Shown: piece after piece, positions 25,564 to 35,411 of the stretch
How the letters are laid out: every line of letters begins with the position of its first letter
Position numbering within the stretch: position 1 is the first letter of the stretch
Assembly (NCBI GenBank): GCA_002729015.1
Contig: PBVO01000122.1
Span: forward strand, 1-37,164
Direction: 5' to 3'
DNA: 37,164 nucleotides
Source of the DNA: Candidatus Poribacteria bacterium
GTDB lineage: Bacteria; Poribacteria; WGA-4E; UBA9662
Position numbers and translations under genes: made by a program
Notes under the pieces: generated by a model
What the model was told of the DNA's origin: nothing
What the model saw: only the letters and a program-made list of their open reading frames with translations
The model's database searches: none

Positions 25564-26334
25564 TCAATACAAGCTTTTGATACGTCCCCATTGGACTGGT
25601 GTATGGGCCGCGTTAATATTCATAGTTTTAGTGAAGGTTAATTTCCCCAACTGATCAGCTGACTTTCTGGACCATCCGACTTTTTGCCGAACTGCATTTC
25701 CATCCACATCGTGATAAAAAATAGCAAAATGAGCTTGGTCTCCCTTGTTTGGCTTCGCCTTCAAACTCAGTCGAAATTCAAAAGATTTACCAGTCTTGCT
25801 CCAAGAAAATAGTGTATTGAGTGTCGAATTTTGTTTCATATCATCGCTACCAACAGCCACCAAGTATTGACTTTTTTCGTTTTTCTTTCCAATCTTGTCG
25901 AAGTCAAAATGGATTTCTAACCGATCTCGTTTTAGAATATCCTTCTGCTTGGTGGTGAAGTAGTTATCTTCCAGTCTAACGGCTAAGTAAAGAGCATCAT
26001 TATGCCAAACACTGGCAAATAATCCTTCAAAGTTATCTTTCTGATTCCATATTTGTTTTTTTTCGCAGTCCCACTGTAGCCTTTCCAGCTTGGCCCTCTT
26101 CCAAGCTGGATCATCTAAATAACCATCAATAACAGGAGCTATTGAAACTCGCTCCACTTTATACATAGGATTTGTACTTTCTGAATTTACCTGAGAAACA
26201 CCATTTCTAACTATAAATAAAACTGAAGCATACGCTATAAAACAGAAGATTCGAGCTATAGATCGTCGTGCTAAGCAAGGCTTTAGTATCTGAACAATCA
26301 AAAATAGAACTTCCGGCCTTAGGTATTTAATCAA
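25564..26334 (-). CDS. Secreted protein with CBM9-like domain
   Basis: 256 residues. A basic stretch (ARRSIAR) before the hydrophobic FCFIAYASVLFIV segment suggests a signal peptide or signal anchor. The following domain (about 55-235) reads as a family 9 carbohydrate-binding-type fold: VSIAPVIDGYLDDPAWKRAK at the start, NDALYLAVRLEDNYF, LEIHFDFDKIGKK, and a GWSRKSADQLGKLTF end. Such domains bind sugars or sit in outer-surface glycan-handling proteins. A catalytic domain is not present, so it probably binds. The start is uncertain: TTG at 26332-26334 has no ribosome binding site, while a TTG about 11 codons later has GGAAG 8 nt upstream. It precedes truA by 13 nt. Confidence 0.75.
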   Translation of the reverse strand: MIKYLRPEVLFLIVQILKPCLARRSIARIFCFIAYASVLFIVRNGVSQVNSESTNPMYKVERVSIAPVIDGYLDDPAWKRAKLERLQWDCEKKQIWNQKDNFEGLFASVWHNDALYLAVRLEDNYFTTKQKDILKRDRLEIHFDFDKIGKKNEKSQYLVAVGSDDMKQNSTLNTLFSWSKTGKSFEFRLSLKAKPNKGDQAHFAIFYHDVDGNAVRQKVGWSRKSADQLGKLTFTKTMNINAAHTPVQWGRIKSLY

Positions 26335-26379
26335 TTACTTAGTTGCAAATTGAGTGTGTGACGAGCTAATTCTTACAAT

Positions 26380-27867
26380 TTATTTTAATAAAATCATCTT
26401 TTTTGTTTGGTACAAATCATCAGCTATCAGTGTATAAAAATAAACTCCACTAGTAACAATCTCACCTAAATCGTCCCGACCGTCCCAGTAGATGGCTTGA
26501 TCGGTTGTGGTATACAACCCCATCAACTGGTATCCAACCTCTATTTGCCGTACCACTTGTCCATTGACATCGTATATTATCAGACTAACACTGGACGAAT
26601 GGGTCAGTTGATATGGAATCCAAGTTTCTGGATTAAAAGGGTTGGGGAAATTGGTTAGTAGCTGACTCTCTTTTGGTAAATGACCATTAGCGGTCATCCA
26701 CTGACGTAGTAATTGGGCAGCCAGTGAATGTTTCGATGATTCAAGTTGTACTAACGCTAATTTTAATTGGTCAATTTGGTCCGTAACAATAGTTGGTGCA
26801 GAAACGGTAGTGGTGGTTTCACCAAAGTGGGATGCTACCGCCACCAAATCAAAGATATCAACCGAACCATCCCTATTTACATCACCGGATAATCCAACTT
26901 CTGTTTGCCCAAATTCCGAGGCCACCGTGACCAGATCAAAAATATCTACCGTACCATTTCCGTTTACATCCCAAGGAAACACCTCAACATATGAGAAAGT
27001 AGTCTCAACTCTCTGCCCATCAGGGTTAATTACTATTAGTGGGACATCACCCACTATGTTAGATTTAGGGACTGTAACTGTAACTTTTTCTTTTCCAATG
27101 ACCGGCTCAATTCCCGTTTCTTCGCCAAATTGAATTGTGGCTTGACTATCGAAGTTTTCACCTGTAATAGTTATGATTTTACCGCCAGCGATATCCGCAG
27201 CCAATGGTGTAACTGTCAAAATTGTTGGTGGTAACTGAATATAAGTGAACGCTTTAGATAATGTGTCTGACCGACCATCACTATTGGTAACCGTTAGGTC
27301 TATCGATCCAACCACACCTACGGGGGTTAGAGCGGTTATTTCATTTTCACTATTGATTGTAGTTGCCACTGCGACATTTTCGCCAATTATCAATGAGGCT
27401 CCATCCCGAAAATTAGTCCCGGTAATTTTGATTGGTGTGTTGCCTTCGGTCACCCCTTTGGCTGGTGCAACATCGTTAATTTTGGGCTTAGGATAAATTG
27501 TCAAATTGATCTCAGCGACCGCCGCAACAATATCACCTTCGGTCAAAATATGGCTCACATTACTAACGGATTCTCCAGAAACTAATTTGGCATTGACTTC
27601 GAATGTTTCTCCAACTTCGGCCACACTACCTGTAAAATCTAAAAAGGTAGCTTGAAAAAACTGCCCGTCAACTAAACCTCTCTGACTGATTTTTCGTTTC
27701 TTGTTGGCTATTGTGATTTGTAAATCTTTAAGAGAAATTTGGTCGTCCTGATTTTGGATTTCCCCTTTGACAACCAAGACGTTAGCAGAATAGCTCAATA
27801 AGGGAAACCCAACCCCCAGTGACAACATCCAGCCCAAAATGTGAAAGATGAGTTGTTTTTTTTTCAT
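26380..27867 (-). CDS. Secreted TIG-domain protein with type I dockerin and C-terminal sorting-like domain
   Basis: 495 residues. MKKKQLIFHILGWMLSLGVG starts a signal peptide. After a linking domain come two IPT/TIG immunoglobulin-like domains (about 130-215 and 215-295; ITGTNFRDGASLIIGENVAV and ITGENFDSQATIQFGEE). A type I dockerin follows at about 298-352, with two calcium-binding repeats, DVNGNGTVDIFDLVTVASEF and DVNRDGSVDIFDLVAVASHF. The last 90 residues hold NFPNPFNPETWIPYQL and end GVYFYTLIADDLYQTKKMIL, a FlgD-Ig/type 9-secretion-like C-terminus. No catalytic domain is seen. Dockerins bind cohesins, but no cohesin is in the window. ATG start with GGAG 6 nt upstream. This layout is one I associate with Poribacteria and related groups. 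Confidence 0.92.
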   Translation of the reverse strand: MKKKQLIFHILGWMLSLGVGFPLLSYSANVLVVKGEIQNQDDQISLKDLQITIANKKRKISQRGLVDGQFFQATFLDFTGSVAEVGETFEVNAKLVSGESVSNVSHILTEGDIVAAVAEINLTIYPKPKINDVAPAKGVTEGNTPIKITGTNFRDGASLIIGENVAVATTINSENEITALTPVGVVGSIDLTVTNSDGRSDTLSKAFTYIQLPPTILTVTPLAADIAGGKIITITGENFDSQATIQFGEETGIEPVIGKEKVTVTVPKSNIVGDVPLIVINPDGQRVETTFSYVEVFPWDVNGNGTVDIFDLVTVASEFGQTEVGLSGDVNRDGSVDIFDLVAVASHFGETTTTVSAPTIVTDQIDQLKLALVQLESSKHSLAAQLLRQWMTANGHLPKESQLLTNFPNPFNPETWIPYQLTHSSSVSLIIYDVNGQVVRQIEVGYQLMGLYTTTDQAIYWDGRDDLGEIVTSGVYFYTLIADDLYQTKKMILLK

Positions 27868-27897
27868 TTGATTCTCCGGTAGGTATATCCTGAAATT

Positions 27898-28851
27898 TTA
27901 AAGACGAATATGATGAAGAGCGTCAGGGTCTTGCCATTGATATTGTTGTTCAATCCACTGGTGAGGCTTAAACGGTATGGCGACTTCATCTATTGGCTTG
28001 CCGACAACCTCAATTCGTTCTAAGTCAGCAATCCCAAGACCAATGTCGGTAGCATACTGAAATAACCCAATATCCCAGGGGTTAAATCCCATGGCTTTAG
28101 TCGCAACCGCATCAGTCGCAAAGACGTCTGCCCCCGAAACTGCGATATCGAGATCAACCGTGTCTGTTCCACCTGGCCCATCGCCTTGTAAACCAATTGT
28201 GCCATCTACGACACCTATATGCGGAGAAAGATGGTGTGCAATCCGAGTCAAATTCATGTTCAAGATCTGTGCTTCTCTGGGTCGTTTCCGCTCACCGTGG
28301 GTAGGATAACCATGCATCTTAACACGATCATCTTTGTGTAAAGTTCCCATAATCATGTTTTTTAGTGCTAATGTCACCACATCAACATCATGCGTTTTTG
28401 CAACTGCCACAGAAATGGTACAAGGACAATCCAATACTATTTTAGGCATCCTAACCTGATAGGTTTGCCAGTCAGCTAAATAAATAACCTCTTCCTGCCA
28501 ACTATTCTCTTGGTGTAAGTCGATAAGGTGAATTGGCACATCATATTCCTCAAGCAACTTATTGTATCCGAAATTATCGTAAGCCTCACCGGAAAAAGCC
28601 TCATTTGCTCCTTCAGCGATCAAAATCTCCTTGGGTGGTATGTCAGTTGAGAGCAAAAAGTCTATGACTCCACGAATAGCGTCAGGATGAGTTGAGGCCA
28701 ACTGGTTTGTACTGGAAAGGAAATTGGGTTTTAACAAAACTTGGTCGGCAAGCTTTGGTATTAGGCTTTCTTTCACCAACTCTAAAGATTGACGTACATT
28801 CTCTTTTCGATCTCCCGTTTGTGCCAATCCAACTCTAGATTTTTGCAACAT
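27898..28851 (-). CDS. DUF362 domain protein
   Basis: 317 residues with a DUF362 layout: VLLKPNFLSSTNQLASTHPD near the N-terminus, AVAKTHDVDVVTLALKNMIM in the middle, and VVDGTIGLQGDGPGG and SGADVFATDAVATKAMGF near the end. DUF362 proteins are often fused to ferredoxin domains, but there is no 4Fe-4S cluster motif here. The reaction is unknown; occurrence next to iron-sulfur or reductase genes is common. No signal peptide, so cytoplasmic. ATG start with AGAGG 7 nt upstream. It lies 30 nt upstream of the dockerin-bearing gene and 27 nt downstream of the PPC gene, all on the minus strand, so these could share a transcript. Confidence 0.88.
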   Translation of the reverse strand: MLQKSRVGLAQTGDRKENVRQSLELVKESLIPKLADQVLLKPNFLSSTNQLASTHPDAIRGVIDFLLSTDIPPKEILIAEGANEAFSGEAYDNFGYNKLLEEYDVPIHLIDLHQENSWQEEVIYLADWQTYQVRMPKIVLDCPCTISVAVAKTHDVDVVTLALKNMIMGTLHKDDRVKMHGYPTHGERKRPREAQILNMNLTRIAHHLSPHIGVVDGTIGLQGDGPGGTDTVDLDIAVSGADVFATDAVATKAMGFNPWDIGLFQYATDIGLGIADLERIEVVGKPIDEVAIPFKPHQWIEQQYQWQDPDALHHIRL

Positions 28852-28878
28852 AGTTTAACCTCTACAATTTAAGTATAT

Positions 28879-31305
28879 TTAGCGAATGATTTTGATGGTA
28901 ATTTCAGGTGATTCTTGAGTGAAAGGTTGACCGTTAACCATCGCATGACCGGATATTTTCACCTTATAAGTTTTTGTTTCTAATTGTGAGTAAGCAGAAA
29001 AGGTTAACGATACTTTATCTTCTTGGTCCTGAATATCGGCATCTGACATGCTTAATCCATCAGGGAAGTTTACCGGAGACAGATCTATGGCACCAGTGAA
29101 GTTACCTTGACGAGTCGCACTAATCTCAATAATAGCAGTCCCAACTGGTTTTTTTTGTATTGCAATTTGCTCAATTTCGGTAAGTCCTTCTATTTGTTCA
29201 GACTGACTTTTAACAATTGGTAACACGAAACTTTGAATGACAGGTGTAGCCGTAAGCGTGAATGGCGCCTCATCTATGGTTAGTGCAATGACAGCAGAAG
29301 ATTGGGTAACGGGTTGATTATCGATTGTCGTACTTCCACTGACCGATATAGTATACCGACCTTTTGCGGGTACTACTGGAAATAATTCCCGTGCAACGAA
29401 GTTGATACCTCTCAATGAAATTGACGCCTGATTGTGTTCATAAGTAATAGTCGGATCAGATGATATCACGTTGGCAGGTAGACCAATCACAGATAATTTG
29501 ACCGGTCCAGTAAAATTCGATTGTCGGTCCAGTTTAACATGAAGTTTAGCTGATTTAGTTTGGAGTAAATTAACACTTAACTCTGCTAATGTTAAGCGAA
29601 ATGGGGCCGCATCGATTACCGTTAAGTAAATTGGCTTGGATTTTTTCACTATACGATCGCCAGCTAAACTACTCGTCGCTGACAGGATAATCTCAGTCCA
29701 GTTTAGCTCAGCTGTCTTATCAGCTGACAATGACAATAAAGCCCTGTTTTGATTTGGCTCAACGATAATTTTGCCAGCCGTAATTCCGGGAGGCAAATTT
29801 AAAACCGATAGTTGTATTGCCTGATCAAAATCATCAAGTCGTGTCAAACTCACTGGTAAGATGGTACAACTACGACGGCTAACTCTTAATGTATCAGCGT
29901 CTACACTAACAAGGAAGTTAGGATTTAAATACCTAGCTTGTAGTCGATAACCGTAGGTTTTCCCTCCACGTCCATTAATGTCCCGTATCTCAATCACGTA
30001 TTCACCACTTGTTGAGAATGTATGATCAATTACGGCATCAGACCCAATAGTATCGTCATTGTCAATAACTAAATCACCTTTAGGACCAAAAATTTGTACG
30101 ACCGCATCTAATTGTGAATTGAGGCGGTCTGCAGTGAGTTCAATTAATAAGCGTTCCTTAGATTTGACTTCAATTTTGTAATAATCGAGATCGTTGGCTG
30201 GGTCAATTAAGCCATTTACTATTTGCGACGGTAGAAGTGAATTACTTGTGGCTGATGCATTATTCGGCTCTGTTTCAAGAATTTCGTTGTAACCATTAAT
30301 CGAAAAAGGAAATTCATTACTTGACATATCGTCAGATGTCGTAACTCGCAACTGTTGGATACCGATTAGAGCAGAAGGTGAAATCGACAACTGCATCGAA
30401 TTCACACCTTTCAGGTTACGACCAGTTAGAGTAATCGAATTTTCGGAACCTACTTTCCCCCCCAGTGGGAAAATCGCATCGACTCGAGGCAATTCACCTA
30501 CGCTCAATCGGTAAAAGAACTGTTTCCCACCTCTATAACGTAGGTCTTTCACCTGCAAGATATAATTACCGTCGGCTACAATTTTATACTCAATATTTGC
30601 ATCTAGGCTAGTACTTGTATCATTTTGGCTTAAAACTACGCCTTTTTCACTATAGATGGTTAAAATTGAATCTAATTTCGAACCTATGTTTATAGCAGAC
30701 AAATCAAAAATTAAGTATTGGTCTTTTTTTGCCCAAAACTTGAAGGAGTCAACATCACCAGGAGCATCGATTGTTCCGTTAATCGTAACTGGCAAGCTAA
30801 TTGAATTAGCTGAGTCTATTTCAGGATTAGGTTCTATTTCTGTGAACTCTGGTAGGTTGCTAATAATAAACTGAAGAGCGTTTGAGACACCATTTGGTGT
30901 TACGACTCTCAGGGGATAGGTACCAACCGGAGAATTAGCATCAATGAATAGGTTTACCGTTAATTCGTCTTGAGTTGGAATCTCTGCTACCAAACCTTGG
31001 CCGCTAAATGAGACAGTAGGATTCCTCTTGACTTTTTCGATGTTAGCTACGATCTGTTCTGAGCCAGTCAAAATTTGACTTGCATCTCGAAGAGATTTGC
31101 CTGACAATCGAATAAAAATTTCCGTACCTCGCTGACCAGCCAGAGGCCGAACTGAGATTAATTGAGGACTTTCTTGTGCACTTATTCCAGTGATAGACAA
31201 ACCAAGGATAAATAGGAAACAACCAAGCCTAAAGTAGTGCCAAGGAAACGGAACAGGCAAGATCATAGTTCTGTTTGATGACAAGCTGTACCTACCATTT
31301 ACCAA
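28879..31305 (-). CDS. Large secreted protein with two PPC domains
   Basis: 808 residues. The N-terminus contains a signal-peptide-like LGCFLFILGLSITGISA. An IPT/TIG-like part (about 50-150) comes first. Two bacterial pre-peptidase C-terminal (PPC) domains follow (about 165-275 and 345-465), shown by EIEPNPEIDSANSISLP with NGTIDAPGDVDSFKF, and ETEPNNASATSNSLLP with NGLIDPANDLDYYKI. The C-terminal 340 residues are beta-rich repeats (VKLSVIGLPANVISS, IDLSPVNFPDGLSM). No protease domain is visible despite the PPC name. Such proteins sit beside DUF1549/DUF1501 genes in Planctomycetes and relatives, as here. The start is uncertain: TTG 31305, a TTG seven codons later behind GGTAGG, or ATG 31266. 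Confidence 0.85.
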   Translation of the reverse strand: MVNGRYSLSSNRTMILPVPFPWHYFRLGCFLFILGLSITGISAQESPQLISVRPLAGQRGTEIFIRLSGKSLRDASQILTGSEQIVANIEKVKRNPTVSFSGQGLVAEIPTQDELTVNLFIDANSPVGTYPLRVVTPNGVSNALQFIISNLPEFTEIEPNPEIDSANSISLPVTINGTIDAPGDVDSFKFWAKKDQYLIFDLSAINIGSKLDSILTIYSEKGVVLSQNDTSTSLDANIEYKIVADGNYILQVKDLRYRGGKQFFYRLSVGELPRVDAIFPLGGKVGSENSITLTGRNLKGVNSMQLSISPSALIGIQQLRVTTSDDMSSNEFPFSINGYNEILETEPNNASATSNSLLPSQIVNGLIDPANDLDYYKIEVKSKERLLIELTADRLNSQLDAVVQIFGPKGDLVIDNDDTIGSDAVIDHTFSTSGEYVIEIRDINGRGGKTYGYRLQARYLNPNFLVSVDADTLRVSRRSCTILPVSLTRLDDFDQAIQLSVLNLPPGITAGKIIVEPNQNRALLSLSADKTAELNWTEIILSATSSLAGDRIVKKSKPIYLTVIDAAPFRLTLAELSVNLLQTKSAKLHVKLDRQSNFTGPVKLSVIGLPANVISSDPTITYEHNQASISLRGINFVARELFPVVPAKGRYTISVSGSTTIDNQPVTQSSAVIALTIDEAPFTLTATPVIQSFVLPIVKSQSEQIEGLTEIEQIAIQKKPVGTAIIEISATRQGNFTGAIDLSPVNFPDGLSMSDADIQDQEDKVSLTFSAYSQLETKTYKVKISGHAMVNGQPFTQESPEITIKIIR

Positions 31306-31365
31306 AATCTTGAGCCAACTACCGGTTAGCGTGTACTATATCGATATTTGCGAGATTCAAGGTAA

Positions 31366-32814
31366 TCAACCAAATAATTTATAAACTGGTTCGGCTTGAA
31401 CCAACTCACGGGGTTGATCCAAGTGATTGAAGACTGTAGTCATTGGATCAATACCAAGAGCGTGATAAACAGTAGCTAAAATCTCCTTAGGGTGGACCGG
31501 TTTTTCCAAGGGTGTAGACCCGGTGGCATCCGACTTGCCATAGACTTGCCCTCGGCCAATACCTGCACCAGCCATCAGACCAGTATAACAGTATGGCCAA
31601 TGGTCTCTACCATCGGGAGCATTACTATTGCCAGAAGTACTGACTCCTAAACGAGGTGAGCGACCAAACTCACCAATTGCTAAAACAAGGGTTTCGTCTA
31701 ATAATCCGCGTTCGTCTAATTCCTCTAACAAAGAAGATAGGGCACTGTCTAGTTTGGGACAGTGTAAGTCTTTCAGGGGACCGAAATTAGCCGCATGCGT
31801 ATCCCAAGCCGTTGTCAGCGGATTACCGTTAGCCACCGATGGCCAGTTGACCTGTACAAATCGAGTACCTGACTCGATCAATCGGCGTGCCAGTAAAACG
31901 CTCTGCCCAAAGGTATTCCGTCCATATTTATCTCGCACTTGATCAGTTTCTTGGCGTAGATCAAACGCATTTCTAGCCCTCTGGGATAAAATTAAATCAT
32001 AAGCTTTGGAATAATATTCATTCAAGGCATAGTCGCTTGCTGCTTGTTCCAATTCGGGCATACTTTCGTTAATAGTTTTCAATAAGCTAGCTCTGCGTTG
32101 GAGTCTCGGAGCTGGAATTTCTTCTCTAAGTTCGAGCTCGTCAAACTTGATCTGTCCGTTCGGGTCTTGAAAAAGGTAGTATGGGTCATAAGCTCGACCA
32201 AGGAAACCAGCTGTTCCCCCTTTACCAATTATATTACTTTCTTGTAGTGGTCGAGGTAATTGGACTGCAGATAGCATCGGTTGGTCGAGTGGTTTCAACT
32301 TAGAAACATGCGCAGCAACATTTGGATGATCTGCAGGTGTAGGTGGATCCAATTGTCCTGATGGGGCTACTTTGTCAGGTGTCTCACCTGTCAGCATTTG
32401 ATACATAGCAGCAGTATGGTTGAATAGACCAACTGGGGTATAACTAACTGACCGAATTAGCGTAGCTTTATCCATTTGTTGGGCGAGCTTGGGCATAGTC
32501 TCTGATAACCAAATCCCGGGAACCTTGGTTTTGATTGGCTTAAATTCCCCTCGAACATTGGATGGTGCTTCTGGCTTTGGATCCCAAATGTCAATGTGGC
32601 TGGGGCCACCCTGAAGAAAAATTAAGATGACTGACTTGGCTCGACCAAACCCGTTTCCGGTTTTAGTCAGGTCAATATTATTACTGGCTTTAGCTTCTAA
32701 GGCCAAAATTTGTGGTAAGCTAATACCAAGCATTGCTGAACCACCGACCCTAATAAACTCTCGTCTACTTAAACCGTCGCACAAACGACTCTGTTTTCCC
32801 GGAATAGATAACAT
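31366..32814 (-). CDS. DUF1501 protein with Tat signal
   Basis: 482 residues. The N-terminus LSRREFIRVGGSAMLGISLP (15-34) is a twin-arginine (Tat) signal, so it is exported folded. DUF1501 features follow: SVILIFLQGGPSHIDIWDPK, AGFLGRAYDPYYLFQDPNG, WDTHAANFGPLKDLHCPKLD, TLVLAIGEFGRSPRLG and NAPDGRDHWPYCYTGLMAGA. The fold is alkaline-phosphatase/sulfatase-like; the enzymatic role is not established. An AAGGAGG site sits 8 nt upstream of the ATG. It starts 19 nt after the DUF1549/DUF1553 gene and is followed by the PPC gene, the well-known PSD1-DUF1501 pairing of Planctomycetes. Confidence 0.95.
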   Translation of the reverse strand: MLSIPGKQSRLCDGLSRREFIRVGGSAMLGISLPQILALEAKASNNIDLTKTGNGFGRAKSVILIFLQGGPSHIDIWDPKPEAPSNVRGEFKPIKTKVPGIWLSETMPKLAQQMDKATLIRSVSYTPVGLFNHTAAMYQMLTGETPDKVAPSGQLDPPTPADHPNVAAHVSKLKPLDQPMLSAVQLPRPLQESNIIGKGGTAGFLGRAYDPYYLFQDPNGQIKFDELELREEIPAPRLQRRASLLKTINESMPELEQAASDYALNEYYSKAYDLILSQRARNAFDLRQETDQVRDKYGRNTFGQSVLLARRLIESGTRFVQVNWPSVANGNPLTTAWDTHAANFGPLKDLHCPKLDSALSSLLEELDERGLLDETLVLAIGEFGRSPRLGVSTSGNSNAPDGRDHWPYCYTGLMAGAGIGRGQVYGKSDATGSTPLEKPVHPKEILATVYHALGIDPMTTVFNHLDQPRELVQAEPVYKLFG

Positions 32815-32833
32815 GTACGTATCCTCCTTGAAG

Positions 32834-35371
32834 TTAGTGATTAAACAAAAATGCAGGGCTGTTAATCAATGCCCACATTAAATCTTGAGCTCCTTCAATT
32901 TTATTCTGAGCGGAGCTAATATAGTCCAATGCACTATTTTTTTCACTGGTATCTGGCAAACGAGACAAAGTAGCCAGATATATTTCTTCGATTAAATCTG
33001 AATCTTCAATGTCTTTTTCTGCCAATTGCGCAATTCGGCCTTTCTTGTCCTTGATTGCTTCAGCTATAGTTGGACCGTTAATTAGTGTCAAGGCATGTGA
33101 TAGGCTCACTTCACTGACTCTTTCGCACTCACAAACTGATTCACGTTCTGGCCGTCCAAATAGTTTTAAAAAACCATGATCATCCAAATTACTGTCCGGT
33201 AATTGTGTAGTTCTGATTCCAGATGGCATATCATCAAAACTGGTACGACTACCCGTAGCAGACATGATAGAATCGAGAAGTTGTTCTGCTGTTAGTCGCC
33301 TGGGGATGGCCCGAGAAAAATTGACAGTATCGGTTTCGTTCCAACTATTAGTATCTATGCTATGCTGATAGACACGCGAATGAACAATGGTTCGAATCAG
33401 GTGTTTCAAATCAAATTGATGATCAATAAAATCTTCCGTTAATAAGTCTAGCAGTTTTGGATTACTTGGCGGATTACTAGAACGAATATCATCCACGGGT
33501 TCGATAATTCCACGTCCAAAAAAATAACTCCACATTCGGTTTGCCATGGACCGTGCAAACAATGGATTGTCTTTGGAGGTTAACCAGTTAACCAGAGCCA
33601 AACGTGGATCTGATTTTAGTGGATCCAATTGACCAAAAGGCACGTTAGCCTTTACAATTTGTCCAGTCTTTGGGTGCTCAACACCTCCAACTGGCTTGTA
33701 TTTAGGATAGATGATTTGCTCGTCTGGCAATTTTCCTCTCTTTACACCAACTTCACTGAAAAATGACGAAAATTCGTAATATTGATTCTGTGTCCATTTT
33801 TCAAAAGGGTGATCGTGGCACTTATTACAGGAAAATCGTACACCTAGAAATAGCTGTGTTGCACTTTCAGTCGCAGCATCAGTTTTGACTTCTAATCCAA
33901 TATTTCGATTCCCTTCTTTAACCGGCCCACTTGATACCCGATAATAATTTGCGGCAGGATTTTTATAGGTACTACCGTTAGCTAAGAGCAAATCTTGCAC
34001 CATCTGGTCATAAGGTTTGTTTGTTTTTACAGCATTTCGGATCCAGTTACGAAACAGCCAAACACCTCGATCGCCTAAGAACTTCCGGTTGCACTGCAAT
34101 AAATCTGCCCACTTATGGGTCCAATGATCGACAAACTCAGGACTATCTAGCAGTTGATCAATTAGTAAACTGCGTTTTTTTTGAGAAGAATTCTGGTCAT
34201 TCAAAAATGTCCGAACCTGATTAGGTGTTGGAGGTAGGCCTGTCAAATCCAGATAAATTCGACGGACAAACTCTGTATCGGTCGAAACAGCTGCCGGTAA
34301 GATTTTAAACTGTTTGAGTTTCTCATAAACCGCTTCGTCAATGTAGTTATAGGTGTTAGTTTCTATCCAGCGAAAATCAGATCGATCTCCCATAACTGTG
34401 ATCTGGCTAGTTTTGTATAGACCTTCATAGCGTACCAACACAGAGGCCTCACCACGACGAGCAGCGGTAACTAACCCTTTTTCGGATACTACTGCAATGT
34501 CTTGCAAGCTAGATGAATAAATAGCCATGTCAGTAACGTCCCTTGAGGATCCATCATCATAGTGAGCGATAACTAAAACTTGCTGCTTCATGCCAGGCAA
34601 CTGAATGGTAGCTTGCTCAGGTATGACCTCTAGTTTTTCTACCTTATTTTTTTTCGACACGTCAGACTTGACCCCTTCTTCTATCCATTTTATCAATAAC
34701 TGGTAGTGCTTTGATTTTGGGTCGAGTACAAATCCGCCCTCGTGTGGTATACCTTGTGTCGGTTTAAGGAGCATCAAGCTCTTTTCTGGGACTGTTCGAT
34801 TGAATCGACGGCCGGACAAGTCTTTTACTAATGCCTGATAATCAAAGTCTAGGTCATACCCACGTAATGAGAGTTTAAAACCGTTTTTACCTTTGGCTGC
34901 CCCATGACAAGTCCCAGAATTACAACCTAATCGGCTGAGGGTAGGTGCTACTTCACGAACAAAACTAACTGGTCGCTGCTCCATACTTTCCACTTTAATT
35001 GGGAGTTTAACGGTTAAGCCAGCATAAATAACCATGACCTGCCCTGTCCCCTTTTCTGCAGGATGAATTGAATTCTGCGGTCCTATACTAACTTCTGGAC
35101 CTACATTGGATAATTTGGCTTGGCTCGTTACATCTATCCATTCTCCCGACTGAGTCTGAGCAGAAACTAAGATACGCCGAACATCACTGGCATTTTTCAA
35201 AAAAAGCCTGCTTGGAGTCAATTTCAGCGCTTGAACAGGGGGTAACTCAACTGATATAGTATCAGCCACAACAGGATCTGATTCAATCCCTCTTGCGGTA
35301 TCAACTAGGAAGCATAATAGGAAAGTGGAGAAAATTGGGAAATACCATCGCAAATTATTCTTCAAACTCAT
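32834..35371 (-). CDS. DUF1549/DUF1553 protein with Ig-like domain and heme-c-like motifs
   Basis: 845 residues. A signal peptide (NLRWYFPIFSTFLLCFLVDT) leads the protein out. An N-terminal beta domain is followed by a cytochrome-like module with CNSGTCH (150-156, CxxxxCH), then a Big_2 Ig-like domain (about 255-325), DUF1549 (about 345-570) that contains a canonical CxxCH, C515-N-K-C518-H519, in SCNKCHDHPFEKW, and DUF1553 (about 600-840, from LVNWLTSKDNPLFARSMANR). One or two covalent hemes are likely. These proteins are typical of Planctomycetes and relatives and are always near DUF1501; the function is unproven. The ATG has GGAGG 11 nt upstream. Confidence 0.94.
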   Translation of the reverse strand: MSLKNNLRWYFPIFSTFLLCFLVDTARGIESDPVVADTISVELPPVQALKLTPSRLFLKNASDVRRILVSAQTQSGEWIDVTSQAKLSNVGPEVSIGPQNSIHPAEKGTGQVMVIYAGLTVKLPIKVESMEQRPVSFVREVAPTLSRLGCNSGTCHGAAKGKNGFKLSLRGYDLDFDYQALVKDLSGRRFNRTVPEKSLMLLKPTQGIPHEGGFVLDPKSKHYQLLIKWIEEGVKSDVSKKNKVEKLEVIPEQATIQLPGMKQQVLVIAHYDDGSSRDVTDMAIYSSSLQDIAVVSEKGLVTAARRGEASVLVRYEGLYKTSQITVMGDRSDFRWIETNTYNYIDEAVYEKLKQFKILPAAVSTDTEFVRRIYLDLTGLPPTPNQVRTFLNDQNSSQKKRSLLIDQLLDSPEFVDHWTHKWADLLQCNRKFLGDRGVWLFRNWIRNAVKTNKPYDQMVQDLLLANGSTYKNPAANYYRVSSGPVKEGNRNIGLEVKTDAATESATQLFLGVRFSCNKCHDHPFEKWTQNQYYEFSSFFSEVGVKRGKLPDEQIIYPKYKPVGGVEHPKTGQIVKANVPFGQLDPLKSDPRLALVNWLTSKDNPLFARSMANRMWSYFFGRGIIEPVDDIRSSNPPSNPKLLDLLTEDFIDHQFDLKHLIRTIVHSRVYQHSIDTNSWNETDTVNFSRAIPRRLTAEQLLDSIMSATGSRTSFDDMPSGIRTTQLPDSNLDDHGFLKLFGRPERESVCECERVSEVSLSHALTLINGPTIAEAIKDKKGRIAQLAEKDIEDSDLIEEIYLATLSRLPDTSEKNSALDYISSAQNKIEGAQDLMWALINSPAFLFNH

Positions 35372-35411
35372 TACAAGTAAAACCTCCCTCGTCTCAGCGG
35401 TCGATTCGTGG

